Source: Deltaproteobacteria bacterium
GTDB taxonomy: Bacteria > Desulfobacterota > Syntrophobacteria > BM002
Length of the DNA: 64,000 bases
Reading direction: 5' to 3'
Assembly: GCA_019309045.1 (NCBI GenBank)
Contig: JAFDGZ010000002.1
Coordinates: 1 to 64,000, forward strand
This document shows, one piece after another, positions 46,927 through 54,962 of this stretch. The notes beneath the pieces are model-generated. The model was not told the origin of the DNA. It ran no database searches and was given only the letters and a program-made list of their open reading frames with translations. Within the stretch, counting starts at the first letter, position 1, and each line of letters opens with the position of its first letter. Made by a program: the position numbers and the translations under genes.

Positions 46927-46951
46927 CACTGCTCAGGGGAGGTAGTTGCAA

Positions 46952-47596
46952 ATGGATATTTCTGAAGAGATGGTCAAAGAGATTATTATTGAAGTTTTGC
47001 AGCAGATGCAGGGAGAGAAAGCATCCACTGCCACCGCGGATGTAGAGTTCCCAGCTGTCGAGTTCAGGGAAATCGGCGAGGCCAAGCCTGGAACCGACAG
47101 AAACGAGGTAGTAATTGGCATTCCACCAGCCTTTGGCAGGGCAATGACAAAGACTATCATCGGTATACCTCATAAAGAGGTACTGCGAGAAGTAATGGCT
47201 GGCATTGAAGAGGAAGGCCTGAGAGCGCGCCTGGTCAGAGTGAACAAGACGGCGGACGTGGGATTCATTGCCCATGAAGCTGCCAAGCTTAGCGGCTCTG
47301 GCATAGGCATAGGCATCCTTTCCCGAGGTACCTCAGTCATCCACCAGAAGGACCTGGCTCCCCTGCAAAATCTGGAACTGTTTTCCCAATCACCCCTCGT
47401 TGAACTGGAAACCTTTCGTGCCATTGGCCGTAACGCCGCCAAGTATGCCAAGGGGGAGACCCCGGCGCCGGTGCCAGTACGGAATGATCCCATGGCGCGG
47501 CCCCGTTACCAGGGTCTGGCAGCACTGCTGCACAACAAGGAAGTCCAATATGTGAAGCCAGATATGGCGAGCACGGAAGTAAGTGTCGACCTCTGA
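46952..47596 (+). CDS. pduD: Diol dehydratase medium subunit
   Basis: The beta subunit helps bind adenosylcobalamin. [41 protein letters not shown] and [19 protein letters not shown] are typical. The first 19 residues ([19 protein letters not shown]) form the amphipathic helix that in Salmonella PduD targets the whole dehydratase into the shell. GGGGAGG lies before the ATG at 46952. Confidence 0.95.
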   Translation: MDISEEMVKEIIIEVLQQMQGEKASTATADVEFPAVEFREIGEAKPGTDRNEVVIGIPPAFGRAMTKTIIGIPHKEVLREVMAGIEEEGLRARLVRVNKTADVGFIAHEAAKLSGSGIGIGILSRGTSVIHQKDLAPLQNLELFSQSPLVELETFRAIGRNAAKYAKGETPAPVPVRNDPMARPRYQGLAALLHNKEVQYVKPDMASTEVSVDL

Positions 47597-47677
47597 GTGG
47601 AGCACCGTCTCCAATAAATTGGACACGTGAGTAGGCCAAGATGAAGACGAATGGTACGAGGGTCAGGAGGTAGGTAT

Positions 47678-48208
47678 ATGGCTGATAAGGGAAACAATAT
47701 TTCGCCTGATATGATAGCTGAGGCAGTAAAGCGTGTCATGGCAGCACTGGGCGAACCAACAAAGAAAACGGCCCAAGCTAGTGGGCCGACAACAAGACTT
47801 GATGCCAGGAAGGACTATCCCCTGGCAAGCAAACGGCCTGATCTGGTGCGCTCAGCCAGCGGCCTTGGCCCAGAGGAAATAACAGTTGACAAAGTGGAGG
47901 CCGGGCAGATCACCTTTGATGACGTGAAGATTCGCGCCGAAACCTTGGAATACCAGGCGCAGATTGCTGAAAGCGCTGGACGGCCCCGAGTCGCCGCCAA
48001 TCTACGCCGAGCAGGAGAAATGACTAGGATTCCAGACGAGCGCGTCCTGGAGATCTACAATGCTCTGCGGCCCTATCGGTCAACGAAAGAGGAACTGCTC
48101 GATATCGCCAGGGAACTGGAAGCGAAGTACCAGGCGCGAGTTTGCGCGGCGCTGGTGTTGGAGGCGGCAGAAGTATACGAAAAGCGCGGCAGGTTGAAGC
48201 AGTCTTAG
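47678..48208 (+). CDS. pduE: Diol dehydratase small subunit
   Basis: The gamma subunit shows DYPLASKRPDLVRSASGLG, DDVKIRAETLEYQAQIAE and RVLEIYNALRPYRSTKEEL. Its N-terminus (NISPDMIAEAVKRVMAALG) is another amphipathic helix with a linker behind it. A GGAGG (47666-47670) precedes the ATG at 47678, giving 176 residues, the expected length. It completes the PduCDE set. Confidence 0.95.
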   Translation: MADKGNNISPDMIAEAVKRVMAALGEPTKKTAQASGPTTRLDARKDYPLASKRPDLVRSASGLGPEEITVDKVEAGQITFDDVKIRAETLEYQAQIAESAGRPRVAANLRRAGEMTRIPDERVLEIYNALRPYRSTKEELLDIARELEAKYQARVCAALVLEAAEVYEKRGRLKQS

Positions 48209-48223
48209 AGGAGCCTTGGGGGA

Positions 48224-50050
48224 ATGGTGTATATAGCCGGGGTGGATGTTGGCAACAATTCCACTGAGGTGGCCATAGGTGAGCTCAGAGATGGAGGGCA
48301 GGTATCTTTTCTCTCCAGTTCTCTGGTGCCCACGGTTGGGATCAAGGGAACTGTGCATAATGCCATGGGCATCATAGACGCCCTTGATATGGCTCTGCAG
48401 CCGCTTGCCATTGAGCGGCAGAGTCTCAGCAGTATTCTCCTGAACGAGGCAACGCCGGTAATTGGCGATGTGGCCATGGAGACCATCACCGAGACGGTGA
48501 TAACGGAGTCGGCCATGATCGGCCACAATCCGGCAACCCCTGGAGGTCTGGGCCTCGGACTCGGCACTACTATAAGACTGGAAGAGCTGCCTGGGGCTGC
48601 GAAACATGAACCGTGGATTGTTATAATTCCCGGTACAGTGGACTTCCAGGAGGCAGCGTCGCGACTCAACGAGGCAGCGGCAGCCGGCCTCAACCTGGCC
48701 GGGGCCATAGTCCAGAAAGACGACGCTGTGCTCATTAACAATAGGTTGCAGCGTGCTATCCCCATCGTGGATGAAGTCAGACACATTGAGCGGGTGCCAC
48801 TAGGAATGACGGCAGCCGTGGAGGTGGCCGGGCCAGGCAGGACCATTGAAAAGCTGGCCAATCCTTATGATATCGCCACGCTGTTCAATTTGAGTCCAGA
48901 GGAAACCAGGCGGGTGGTGCCCATTGCCAGGGCTCTCATGGGAACCCGCAGTGCTGTGGTCATCAAGACCCCGCGCGGCGACATAAGAGAGCGCCGAATC
49001 CCTGCCGGCAAGATCGTTTTGCTAGGTTCTAAAAGGAAGGCAGAGGTCCAGGTGGAGGCAGGCGCCGAGGCCATAATGAGACAGGTGGCTCACGTTTCAC
49101 CGCTGGTGGAAATCCAGGCCGAGCCAGGGACCAATGTGGGGGGCATGTTCGAGCATGTGCGTCAGGTAATGGCGGACCTCACAGATCAACCGGTCAGTGC
49201 CATCCGAGTGCAGGATATTCTGGCTGTGGACACCATGAAGCCGCAACAAGTTCTCGGAAGTCTGGCTGGCGAATATGCCATGGGCAATGCTGTGGGGTTG
49301 GCGGCCATGGTGGAAACTCAGAAACTGCCAATGCAGCGACTCGCCCGGAAGCTGGAACAGGAGGTCATGGTTCCCACAGTTGTTGCCGGAGTCGAGGCTG
49401 AGATGGCCATTCGCGGGGCCATGACTACACCCGGCACTTCGGCGCCCCTGGCCATATTGGATCTCGGCGGCGGCTCCACCGACGCCTCCTTTATTGACGA
49501 GGCCGGCAATATTCGCAGTGTTCATCTCGCCGGTGCCGGGGACATGGTCTCCATGCTCATCGACACGGAACTGGCTCTGGAAGACCGGGAACTTGCCGAG
49601 AACATAAAATGGTATCCCCTGGCCAAGGTGGAGACACTTTTTCACATGCGCCATGAGGACGGCTCAGTGCAATTTTTCCATGAGCCTCTTGATCCTCGCT
49701 CCTTCGGACGGGTTGTGGTGCTTACTGAACAGGGAGCGGTGCCGCTCGAGGTCAGGGAATCGCTGGCAAAGATTGCTGCGGTTCGCCAGGAGGCCAAAAA
49801 AAAAGTTTTTGTGCGTAATGCATTGCGAGCTCTGGAAAGGGTGGCCCCGGCCGGCAATATTCGCCTGATCAGTTTTGTAGTGCTGGTGGGTGGCTCGGCT
49901 CTGGATTTCGAAATTCCTCGGATGATCTCAGACGCCCTGGTGGAATATGGCGTAGTTACTGGGCGGGCCAATGTTCGCGGGCTCGAGGGGCCTCGCAACG
50001 CAGTGGCCACTGGCCTGATTCTGGCGCATGCCGAGAAGCAGAGAGGATAA
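48224..50050 (+). CDS. pduG: Diol dehydratase reactivase large subunit (DdrA)
   Basis: With PduH it removes damaged cobalamin from stalled dehydratase in an ATP-dependent exchange. The actin/Hsp70-like ATPase motifs are visible: AGVDVGNNSTEVAIGEL, ILDLGGGSTDASF and VLVGGSALDFEIPRM. Length 608 is that of the family. It starts 15 bases after pduE. No encapsulation helix is present in this subunit. Confidence 0.95.
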   Translation: MVYIAGVDVGNNSTEVAIGELRDGGQVSFLSSSLVPTVGIKGTVHNAMGIIDALDMALQPLAIERQSLSSILLNEATPVIGDVAMETITETVITESAMIGHNPATPGGLGLGLGTTIRLEELPGAAKHEPWIVIIPGTVDFQEAASRLNEAAAAGLNLAGAIVQKDDAVLINNRLQRAIPIVDEVRHIERVPLGMTAAVEVAGPGRTIEKLANPYDIATLFNLSPEETRRVVPIARALMGTRSAVVIKTPRGDIRERRIPAGKIVLLGSKRKAEVQVEAGAEAIMRQVAHVSPLVEIQAEPGTNVGGMFEHVRQVMADLTDQPVSAIRVQDILAVDTMKPQQVLGSLAGEYAMGNAVGLAAMVETQKLPMQRLARKLEQEVMVPTVVAGVEAEMAIRGAMTTPGTSAPLAILDLGGGSTDASFIDEAGNIRSVHLAGAGDMVSMLIDTELALEDRELAENIKWYPLAKVETLFHMRHEDGSVQFFHEPLDPRSFGRVVVLTEQGAVPLEVRESLAKIAAVRQEAKKKVFVRNALRALERVAPAGNIRLISFVVLVGGSALDFEIPRMISDALVEYGVVTGRANVRGLEGPRNAVATGLILAHAEKQRG

Positions 50051-50062
50051 CTTGGTGACGGT

Positions 50063-50548
50063 ATGAAATTTTCTGAGCCAGGCAAGAAACCCGCCGTGTT
50101 CATCCGGGTGGGGGGCAGCGCGGCCAGAGAGTTGCTAGCGCCGATCTTCTGGGGGCTCGAAGAAGAGGGTATTCCGGCTGAACTTCATGAGACAACAGCC
50201 GAGCCAGCAGTAGTGCTGGCCAAGGAGGCAGCTGACAGTTCACCTTTGAACGTGGGTATCGGCCTCAATGCAAATGAAGGTGTTGCTGTTCTGCACCATC
50301 GAGATCTGCCAGCCGACAAGCCTTTGTTCGAGTTTGCTGCTGGCGAGCTGCAGCCGCCACGTCTGCGGCAGTTAGGCCTCAATGCCGCCCGCCTGGTCAA
50401 AGGAGATCCACTGGTCACTGGTAGCCCCTCCAGTTCAGGGCTTGCAGCAGCGGAGCCGCAGCAGTGGACTCCGGGGGAACTGAACCAGCAACAACTGCTA
50501 GAGTTGATTCAGGGGATAGTGAGTGAACTTTTGCAGAAAAACAGGTGA
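50063..50548 (+). CDS. pduH: Diol dehydratase reactivase small subunit (DdrB) with C-terminal helix
   Basis: Residues 1-115 are the normal PduH/DdrB fold (FIRVGGSAARELLAPIFWG; GIGLNANEGVAVLHHRDLP). The family usually stops near 120 residues; this one has 161. The extra part is a Ser/Ala/Pro linker (GSPSSSGLAAAEPQQ) and a closing amphipathic helix (QQQLLELIQGIVSELLQK). The helix has the hydrophobic spacing of microcompartment encapsulation peptides, though at the C-terminus. This would carry the reactivase into the shell. pduG precedes it by 12 bases. Confidence 0.9.
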   Translation: MKFSEPGKKPAVFIRVGGSAARELLAPIFWGLEEEGIPAELHETTAEPAVVLAKEAADSSPLNVGIGLNANEGVAVLHHRDLPADKPLFEFAAGELQPPRLRQLGLNAARLVKGDPLVTGSPSSSGLAAAEPQQWTPGELNQQQLLELIQGIVSELLQKNR

Positions 50549-50553
50549 AACTC

Positions 50554-50997
50554 ATGGAAAAGCAGAGTCTAGGCCTCATTGAAACCTGGGGAATGGTAGC
50601 TGCTATAGAAGCGGCGGATGCGGGCAGCAAGGCGGCAAATGTTGCTTTTCTTGGTTTTGAGCAGGTGCCGACCGGTCTGGTCGTGCTGAGATTTGTAGGC
50701 GATGTGGCGGCAGTCAAGGCAGCGGTGGCAGCAGCAGAAGCCGCAGCGGTCAAGGTGGGCAGAGTGGTGGCCGTACACGTAATTCCCAGGCCGGACGAAC
50801 AGATACCTAGGTTCGAACCGCAGAAGCCGCCTCCTGTTGAGAAGCAAAAAACCGAGGCACCTCCCGAGGGGCCTCCACCTTCTCCCGCAAAGGAGAAGGC
50901 AGAGAAAACGCTGAAGCGAACGGCTCGCAAGAGGGGAAAAGGCAAAGCAGAAAGCGCCAAGGCAGTGAAGAAGAAAGGCAGGAAATCCCGCAAGTGA
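50554..50997 (+). CDS. Hexameric shell protein (BMC-H) with a long lysine-rich tail
   Basis: Residues 1-88 form one BMC domain (SLGLIETWGMVAAIEAADAG; GDVAAVKAAVAAAEAA; VVAVHVIPRPDEQ). The pore loop reads EQVPTGL, unlike the KIGSG type, so selectivity may differ. Residues about 95-148 are a Pro-rich spacer then a strongly basic tail (KRTARKRGKGKAES, KKKGRKSRK) that resembles histone H1 tails and has no Cys. PduK also has a tail, but that one is Cys-containing. The tail may bind acidic partners, nucleic acid or the lumen; none is shown. An ATG at 50554 is chosen over a GTG at 50545. Confidence 0.85.
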   Translation: MEKQSLGLIETWGMVAAIEAADAGSKAANVAFLGFEQVPTGLVVLRFVGDVAAVKAAVAAAEAAAVKVGRVVAVHVIPRPDEQIPRFEPQKPPPVEKQKTEAPPEGPPPSPAKEKAEKTLKRTARKRGKGKAESAKAVKKKGRKSRK

Positions 50998-51117
50998 GCA
51001 AGGCTGGTGACATCCCTGGCACCTAATGAGCTATAAACAGCCGAATTACCCTACTGCCGTTCCAACTGGGCGTTACCAGGGAAGCAAGCTCAGTGGATCA
51101 TTGAAGGAGGCAAGTCC

Positions 51118-51735
51118 ATGGCTGACCTTCGTTCTTATGTATACCTGGACCGGTTGCAGCCGCAATTTGCAGCGTATATCGGGGCCAATGCCAGAGGATA
51201 TATCCCGGTTGCAGGGATGGCTGCTCTACTGGTAGAGATCTCACCTGGAGTCCTGATCAATCAGGTGACTGATGCTGCTGTGAAAGCAGCCAATGTGAGG
51301 CCGGGCCTAATGGTTGTAGAACGCCATTTTGGCGTGCTGGAGTTCCATTCAAAAGCGCAGGCGGAGGTCAAACACGCTGGCAGTGCTGTACTCAAGAGCC
51401 TGGGCATGACCATCGAAGATCGGCTCAAACCAAAGATACTCAGCTCGCAGATCATCAACAAAGTCAACGCCTATCATGCACAAATGGTCAATGTCTCGCG
51501 CCTTTGTTCTATGCTGCTGCCAGGGCAGGATCTCTATATACTCGAAGTACAGCCGGCTGCTTACATCACTCACGCAGCCAACGAGGCTGAAAAGAACTCG
51601 AGGATCACCCTGGTGGACTGTAGAAGCTACGGTGCCGTAGGCCGCCTGTATCTCGGCGGCAAGCGCTCAGATGTGGAACGGGCTGCCGGTGCTGCCGAAG
51701 CCGCCGTCAAGAACATAAGCGGCAAGCAATCATGA
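51118..51735 (+). CDS. Tandem-BMC-domain shell protein (BMC-T)
   Basis: The 205-residue product begins ADLRSYVYLDRLQPQFAAYIG and has two BMC-like halves (PVAGMAALLVEISPGVLINQV; SMLLPGQDLYILEVQPAAYI). Such proteins form pseudohexameric trimers. It resembles the tandem shell proteins of other BMC loci more than PduB, with which it shares little sequence; its exact subtype is open. It lacks the Cys that binds an iron-sulfur cluster in PduT, as far as I can see. A strong AAGGAGG site precedes the ATG. Confidence 0.8.
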   Translation: MADLRSYVYLDRLQPQFAAYIGANARGYIPVAGMAALLVEISPGVLINQVTDAAVKAANVRPGLMVVERHFGVLEFHSKAQAEVKHAGSAVLKSLGMTIEDRLKPKILSSQIINKVNAYHAQMVNVSRLCSMLLPGQDLYILEVQPAAYITHAANEAEKNSRITLVDCRSYGAVGRLYLGGKRSDVERAAGAAEAAVKNISGKQS

Positions 51736-51745
51736 GCGGCTGGTT

Positions 51746-52588
51746 ATGAAAATCAAAGAAGCAGCAAACAAGCGGATTGCAGCATTTGCAGAGGCATTGA
51801 TATTGAACGGCAACAGCAGGCCGACTGGTGAACTCTACGCGGGCGTAGATCTTGGCACTGCCTACATTGTTACCGCTGTAGTAGACAGCCAGGGCACGCC
51901 TGTTGCCGGAGTGCTCACCCGCAGTGAATCCAGCGTTCGAGACGGTCTGGTACTGGATTATGTGGGCGCCATTGCCATTCTGAGGCGGCAATTGCAAAGG
52001 CTGCGGCAGGCCGGCCTGGCTGTTGGCCTGGCAAAAGCAGCCTATCCACCTGGAACTACGGGCCGCAATGCCTCGGCTTTCGGCAATGTGCTGACAGCCG
52101 TCGGTCTGGAGGTTCAGGGGCTCATAGACGAGCCCACTGCGGCCGCGCTGGTGCTGGAGATCACGGATGGGGCAGTGGTGGACATCGGCGGTGGTACAAC
52201 CGGCATCTCTGTCCTGGAGAATGGTGCTGTGATCTACACAGCAGATGAACCAACTGGCGGAGTGCACCTGGATCTTGTCCTTGCGGGCCATTTCAGGATG
52301 GAGCTTGCTGAGGCCGAGCGCTTGAAGAGAGATTCTTCCCGGCAGACTGAGCTTTTTCCTTTACTGAGGCCGGTGTTTCAGAAGATGGCGACTATTGTCC
52401 GGCAGCACTTGCAGGGACATCAGGTTGAGACCATATATCTGGTAGGAGGAACCAGTTCTTTTCCAGGCATAGAGGGTGTTATGGAGGAAGAAACGGGCTT
52501 GCCGGTGGTGCGCCCCACAAGTCCTTTACTCGTCACACCTCTGGGCATTGCCCTGAGCTGCCTGCAGAGCGCTGGCAGGGCAGAATAG
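51746..52588 (+). CDS. eutJ: EutJ-family actin-like ATPase
   Basis: Hsp70/actin-fold motifs are present: YAGVDLGTAYIVTAVVD, AVVDIGGGTTGISVL and YLVGGTSSFPG. EutJ proteins are thought to be chaperones for microcompartment enzymes. It follows the tandem-BMC gene by ten bases. Having both PduGH and EutJ in one locus adds a second possible chaperone. The client is unknown. Confidence 0.9.
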   Translation: MKIKEAANKRIAAFAEALILNGNSRPTGELYAGVDLGTAYIVTAVVDSQGTPVAGVLTRSESSVRDGLVLDYVGAIAILRRQLQRLRQAGLAVGLAKAAYPPGTTGRNASAFGNVLTAVGLEVQGLIDEPTAAALVLEITDGAVVDIGGGTTGISVLENGAVIYTADEPTGGVHLDLVLAGHFRMELAEAERLKRDSSRQTELFPLLRPVFQKMATIVRQHLQGHQVETIYLVGGTSSFPGIEGVMEEETGLPVVRPTSPLLVTPLGIALSCLQSAGRAE

Positions 52589-52600
52589 GCAAGTATTTTC

Positions 52601-53398
52601 ATGAGCACCGAACAGTTGCAGCAGATCGTAACCCGGGTCATCAGCAAGTTGGTCTCACGGCTCGAAGCAGGTGCCCAACAGGCCAGGGTGATTGCCGTGT
52701 TCAGCGCTGCTACGGTCAATTTCGAAGAGGCCATCCAGCAGGTGCTGTTGCTGCCTCTAGCCGGTTATGGCGTGGAAGTGGCCCTGTCAGCCGCAGCAGA
52801 ACAACTTTACGGCGGGGTGCTGCGCAAGCAGCTGGCAGGACTTCCACTGTTCGGCTGGATTGAGCCCGGAGAGTGGCTCGTTGCTCTGAGAAGGGCTCGT
52901 GCTGTTGTAGTTCCCCTGCTCAGTGTGAACACTCTCTCCAAGGTGTGCCTGCTGGTAGCTGATTCTCTGGCAAGCAATCTCATCCTGCATGGTTTGTTTA
53001 TGGGAAAAGAGGTCATTGCCGCCCGCAACGGCGCTGACCCCTTGAGCCAGGGTCGCCAGCTGCTCGGTTTCGCCGGGGGGACTGCAGCACTTGAGCAGGC
53101 CTTGCAGGAACGGTTGCAGACAATTGCAGACTACGGCTGCTATTTGACTGATATGCAGGAGCTCACAGCAACGGTTGCTGCAGTGCTTGGCAGCGTTGGC
53201 AAGTCGAGTTCTGCAAGAAGAGCCCCGGGAACATTTGCTGCGGGGCACAATTATGCCAGGAGGATCATATGTGCCAGCGACATTCTGCGGGCGCATCGCC
53301 AGGGTGAGGGTCTGTTGCTGGCAGGGGCATCACTGCTTACTCCCCTGGCTCGCGATCTGGCAAAAAGATACGGCATAGCCCTGGAAGACGACCTATAA
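52601..53398 (+). CDS. Dfp-like flavoprotein with N-terminal encapsulation-type helix
   Basis: The opening (MSTEQLQQIVTRVISKLV) is an amphipathic helix of the encapsulation type. Residues about 28-200 look like the flavoprotein (FMN-binding, phosphopantothenoylcysteine decarboxylase) fold: RVIAVFSAATVNFEEAI and the VVPLLSVNTLSKVCLLVAD block that corresponds to the family's PxSxNTxxK loop. It lacks the catalytic Cys and His pattern of CoaC as far as I can see. Similar flavoproteins occur in several BMC loci. A lumenal redox role is inferred. Confidence 0.7.
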   Translation: MSTEQLQQIVTRVISKLVSRLEAGAQQARVIAVFSAATVNFEEAIQQVLLLPLAGYGVEVALSAAAEQLYGGVLRKQLAGLPLFGWIEPGEWLVALRRARAVVVPLLSVNTLSKVCLLVADSLASNLILHGLFMGKEVIAARNGADPLSQGRQLLGFAGGTAALEQALQERLQTIADYGCYLTDMQELTATVAAVLGSVGKSSSARRAPGTFAAGHNYARRIICASDILRAHRQGEGLLLAGASLLTPLARDLAKRYGIALEDDL

Positions 53399-53427
53399 AT
53401 TAGCACTTTTATTGAAAGGGAAGCACC

Positions 53428-53703
53428 ATGTTGATTGCCCGAGTAATAGGAACGGTGGTCGCCACCCGTAAACACGAGCGGTTGGTGGGCAGCAAGATAC
53501 AGATAGTTCAACCCCTGGAACCCAGGACCCAGCGTGAAAAAGATGCTCCCTTTGTGGCGGTAGACGCCGTAGGCGCTGGTGTTGGTGAGCAGGTGGTAGT
53601 GGTCCTCGGCAGTGGTGCTCGGCAGGCACTGGACAACGAGCTGTGCCCGGTGGATGCTACCATCATTGGCATAGTCGATGAAATAGACGTGCAAAAAGGA
53701 TAA
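53428..53703 (+). CDS. pduN: Pentameric vertex protein (BMC-P, EutN/CcmL/PduN)
   Basis: The 91-residue protein starts MLIARVIGTVVATRKHERLVG and includes VAVDAVGAGVGEQVVVVLGSGAR, the signature of vertex-capping pentamers. A GAAAGGGAAG site precedes the ATG. It closes the icosahedral shell, and its presence shows the locus has all three shell classes. Confidence 0.95.
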   Translation: MLIARVIGTVVATRKHERLVGSKIQIVQPLEPRTQREKDAPFVAVDAVGAGVGEQVVVVLGSGARQALDNELCPVDATIIGIVDEIDVQKG

Positions 53704-53730
53704 TGACCGTTTCCAGGAAGAACCACGGCA

Positions 53731-54303
53731 ATGAAAATTTATAGCGGACGCGGAGATGGAGGACAGAGTCGTCTCCTGAGCGGCGAAAGGGTAGAAAAGG
53801 ATGATCCCCGGCTCAAGACATTCGGGGCCCTGGATGAACTCCAGAGCCACCTGGGGATGGCCCGGGCCATGACCAGGCAGGAGTTTCTGCGCCGCATTCT
53901 TTATGCTGTCCAGCAGGATACATTTGTGGCGAGCTCTGAGATTGCCTCCACTGGGGCTGCTCTTTCGAAGTTAGATAGGCGTCTGCAGGAGGTTGATATT
54001 GCCAAAGTGGAGAACTGGATCGATGAATTAACAGCGAGTTATGGTCTGCCCCGCGGTTTTGTGGTGCCGGGCAGGTCGCAGGACAGTGCCGCCGTCCATG
54101 TGGCCAGGGCTGTGTGCCGACGCTGTGAACGGTTGATCCTCGTGCTGAACCGGCAGGAGAGCGGTCTCTATGGCAGATTGCTGGTCTATTACAACCGCCT
54201 CAGCGACCTGCTTTTTGTCCTGGCATGGGTCCTGGAACTGAGAGCCATTGTCGAAGAGGCAGTGCGAAGCGTACTCGAGGTGAAGTCGGCGGAGGGCCAC
54301 TGA
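53731..54303 (+). CDS. pduO: PduO-type cob(I)alamin adenosyltransferase
   Basis: This enzyme makes adenosylcobalamin for the dehydratase. The N-terminal ATP loop YSGRGDGGQSRLL and the cobalamin/ATP block FVVPGRSQDSAAVHVARAVCRRCER with YYNRLSDLLFVLAW are conserved. It is only the N-terminal half of Salmonella PduO; the C-terminal HbpS-like half is encoded by the next gene, three bases on. Confidence 0.92.
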   Translation: MKIYSGRGDGGQSRLLSGERVEKDDPRLKTFGALDELQSHLGMARAMTRQEFLRRILYAVQQDTFVASSEIASTGAALSKLDRRLQEVDIAKVENWIDELTASYGLPRGFVVPGRSQDSAAVHVARAVCRRCERLILVLNRQESGLYGRLLVYYNRLSDLLFVLAWVLELRAIVEEAVRSVLEVKSAEGH

Positions 54304-54305
54304 TT

Positions 54306-54890
54306 ATGAAGATCTCCTATCCACTGGCAGCTACTCTGGCAGCAATTGCTGAAGCGGCAGCTCAGGCTGTGGGCGTGCCCATGGTAATTGCTCTGGTGGA
54401 CAGCGAAGGCTCTCTGCTCTTTTTTGGCCGCATGGACGGCTCCCTACCTGTAAGTATTGAACTGGCTGTGGGCAAGGCATATACCGCTGCTGCCCTGCGT
54501 CTGGCCACCCAGGAGGTGGGCAAACTCGCCCAGCCCGGCAAAGCGCTCTATGGTATCCAGCACAGCCACAGCAAGAGAATTGTCCTGTTCGGGGGCGGTC
54601 TGCCTCTGCGATTAAAGGGCAAGGTGGTTGGAGGGGTTGGCATCAGCGGCGGTACGGTTGAGGAGGATATCCAGGTTGCCGAGGCTGTGGTCAGAGCGCT
54701 GGAACAAATGGAGTCATTGTCTGAGCAATTAAAACCGGTGCTGGCAACGGCGGCCTACGGAATTGACACCATTGCGGAACTTTCGCAGAGAATCGAGGCG
54801 GAACTGCGCCGGTTGGATCTTACTCAGGCGGCTGGGAATGTTTCCCTATTGAAAGGAGCAGTACTGCTGGCCTTCGAGGGGCGCACCTGA
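54306..54890 (+). CDS. GlcG/HbpS-like protein, split-off PduO C-terminal domain
   Basis: Residues 1-140 match the GlcG/HbpS (DUF336) fold: VGVPMVIALVDSEGSLLFFGRMDG, GKAYTAAALRLATQEVG and FGGGLPLRLKGKVVGGVG. In Salmonella PduO this domain is the C-terminal half and binds heme. Here it is a free protein with an added helical tail of about 50 residues. The ATG at 54306 is used, since the earlier frame lies inside pduO. Its function is uncertain. Confidence 0.85.
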   Translation: MKISYPLAATLAAIAEAAAQAVGVPMVIALVDSEGSLLFFGRMDGSLPVSIELAVGKAYTAAALRLATQEVGKLAQPGKALYGIQHSHSKRIVLFGGGLPLRLKGKVVGGVGISGGTVEEDIQVAEAVVRALEQMESLSEQLKPVLATAAYGIDTIAELSQRIEAELRRLDLTQAAGNVSLLKGAVLLAFEGRT

Positions 54891-54962
54891 CAGTTGCTGG
54901 CAAACCTGATGTAGGTATGGCTCCACGAGGGTCCACAAAGCTCGACGAAGAGGGGGAGTGCA

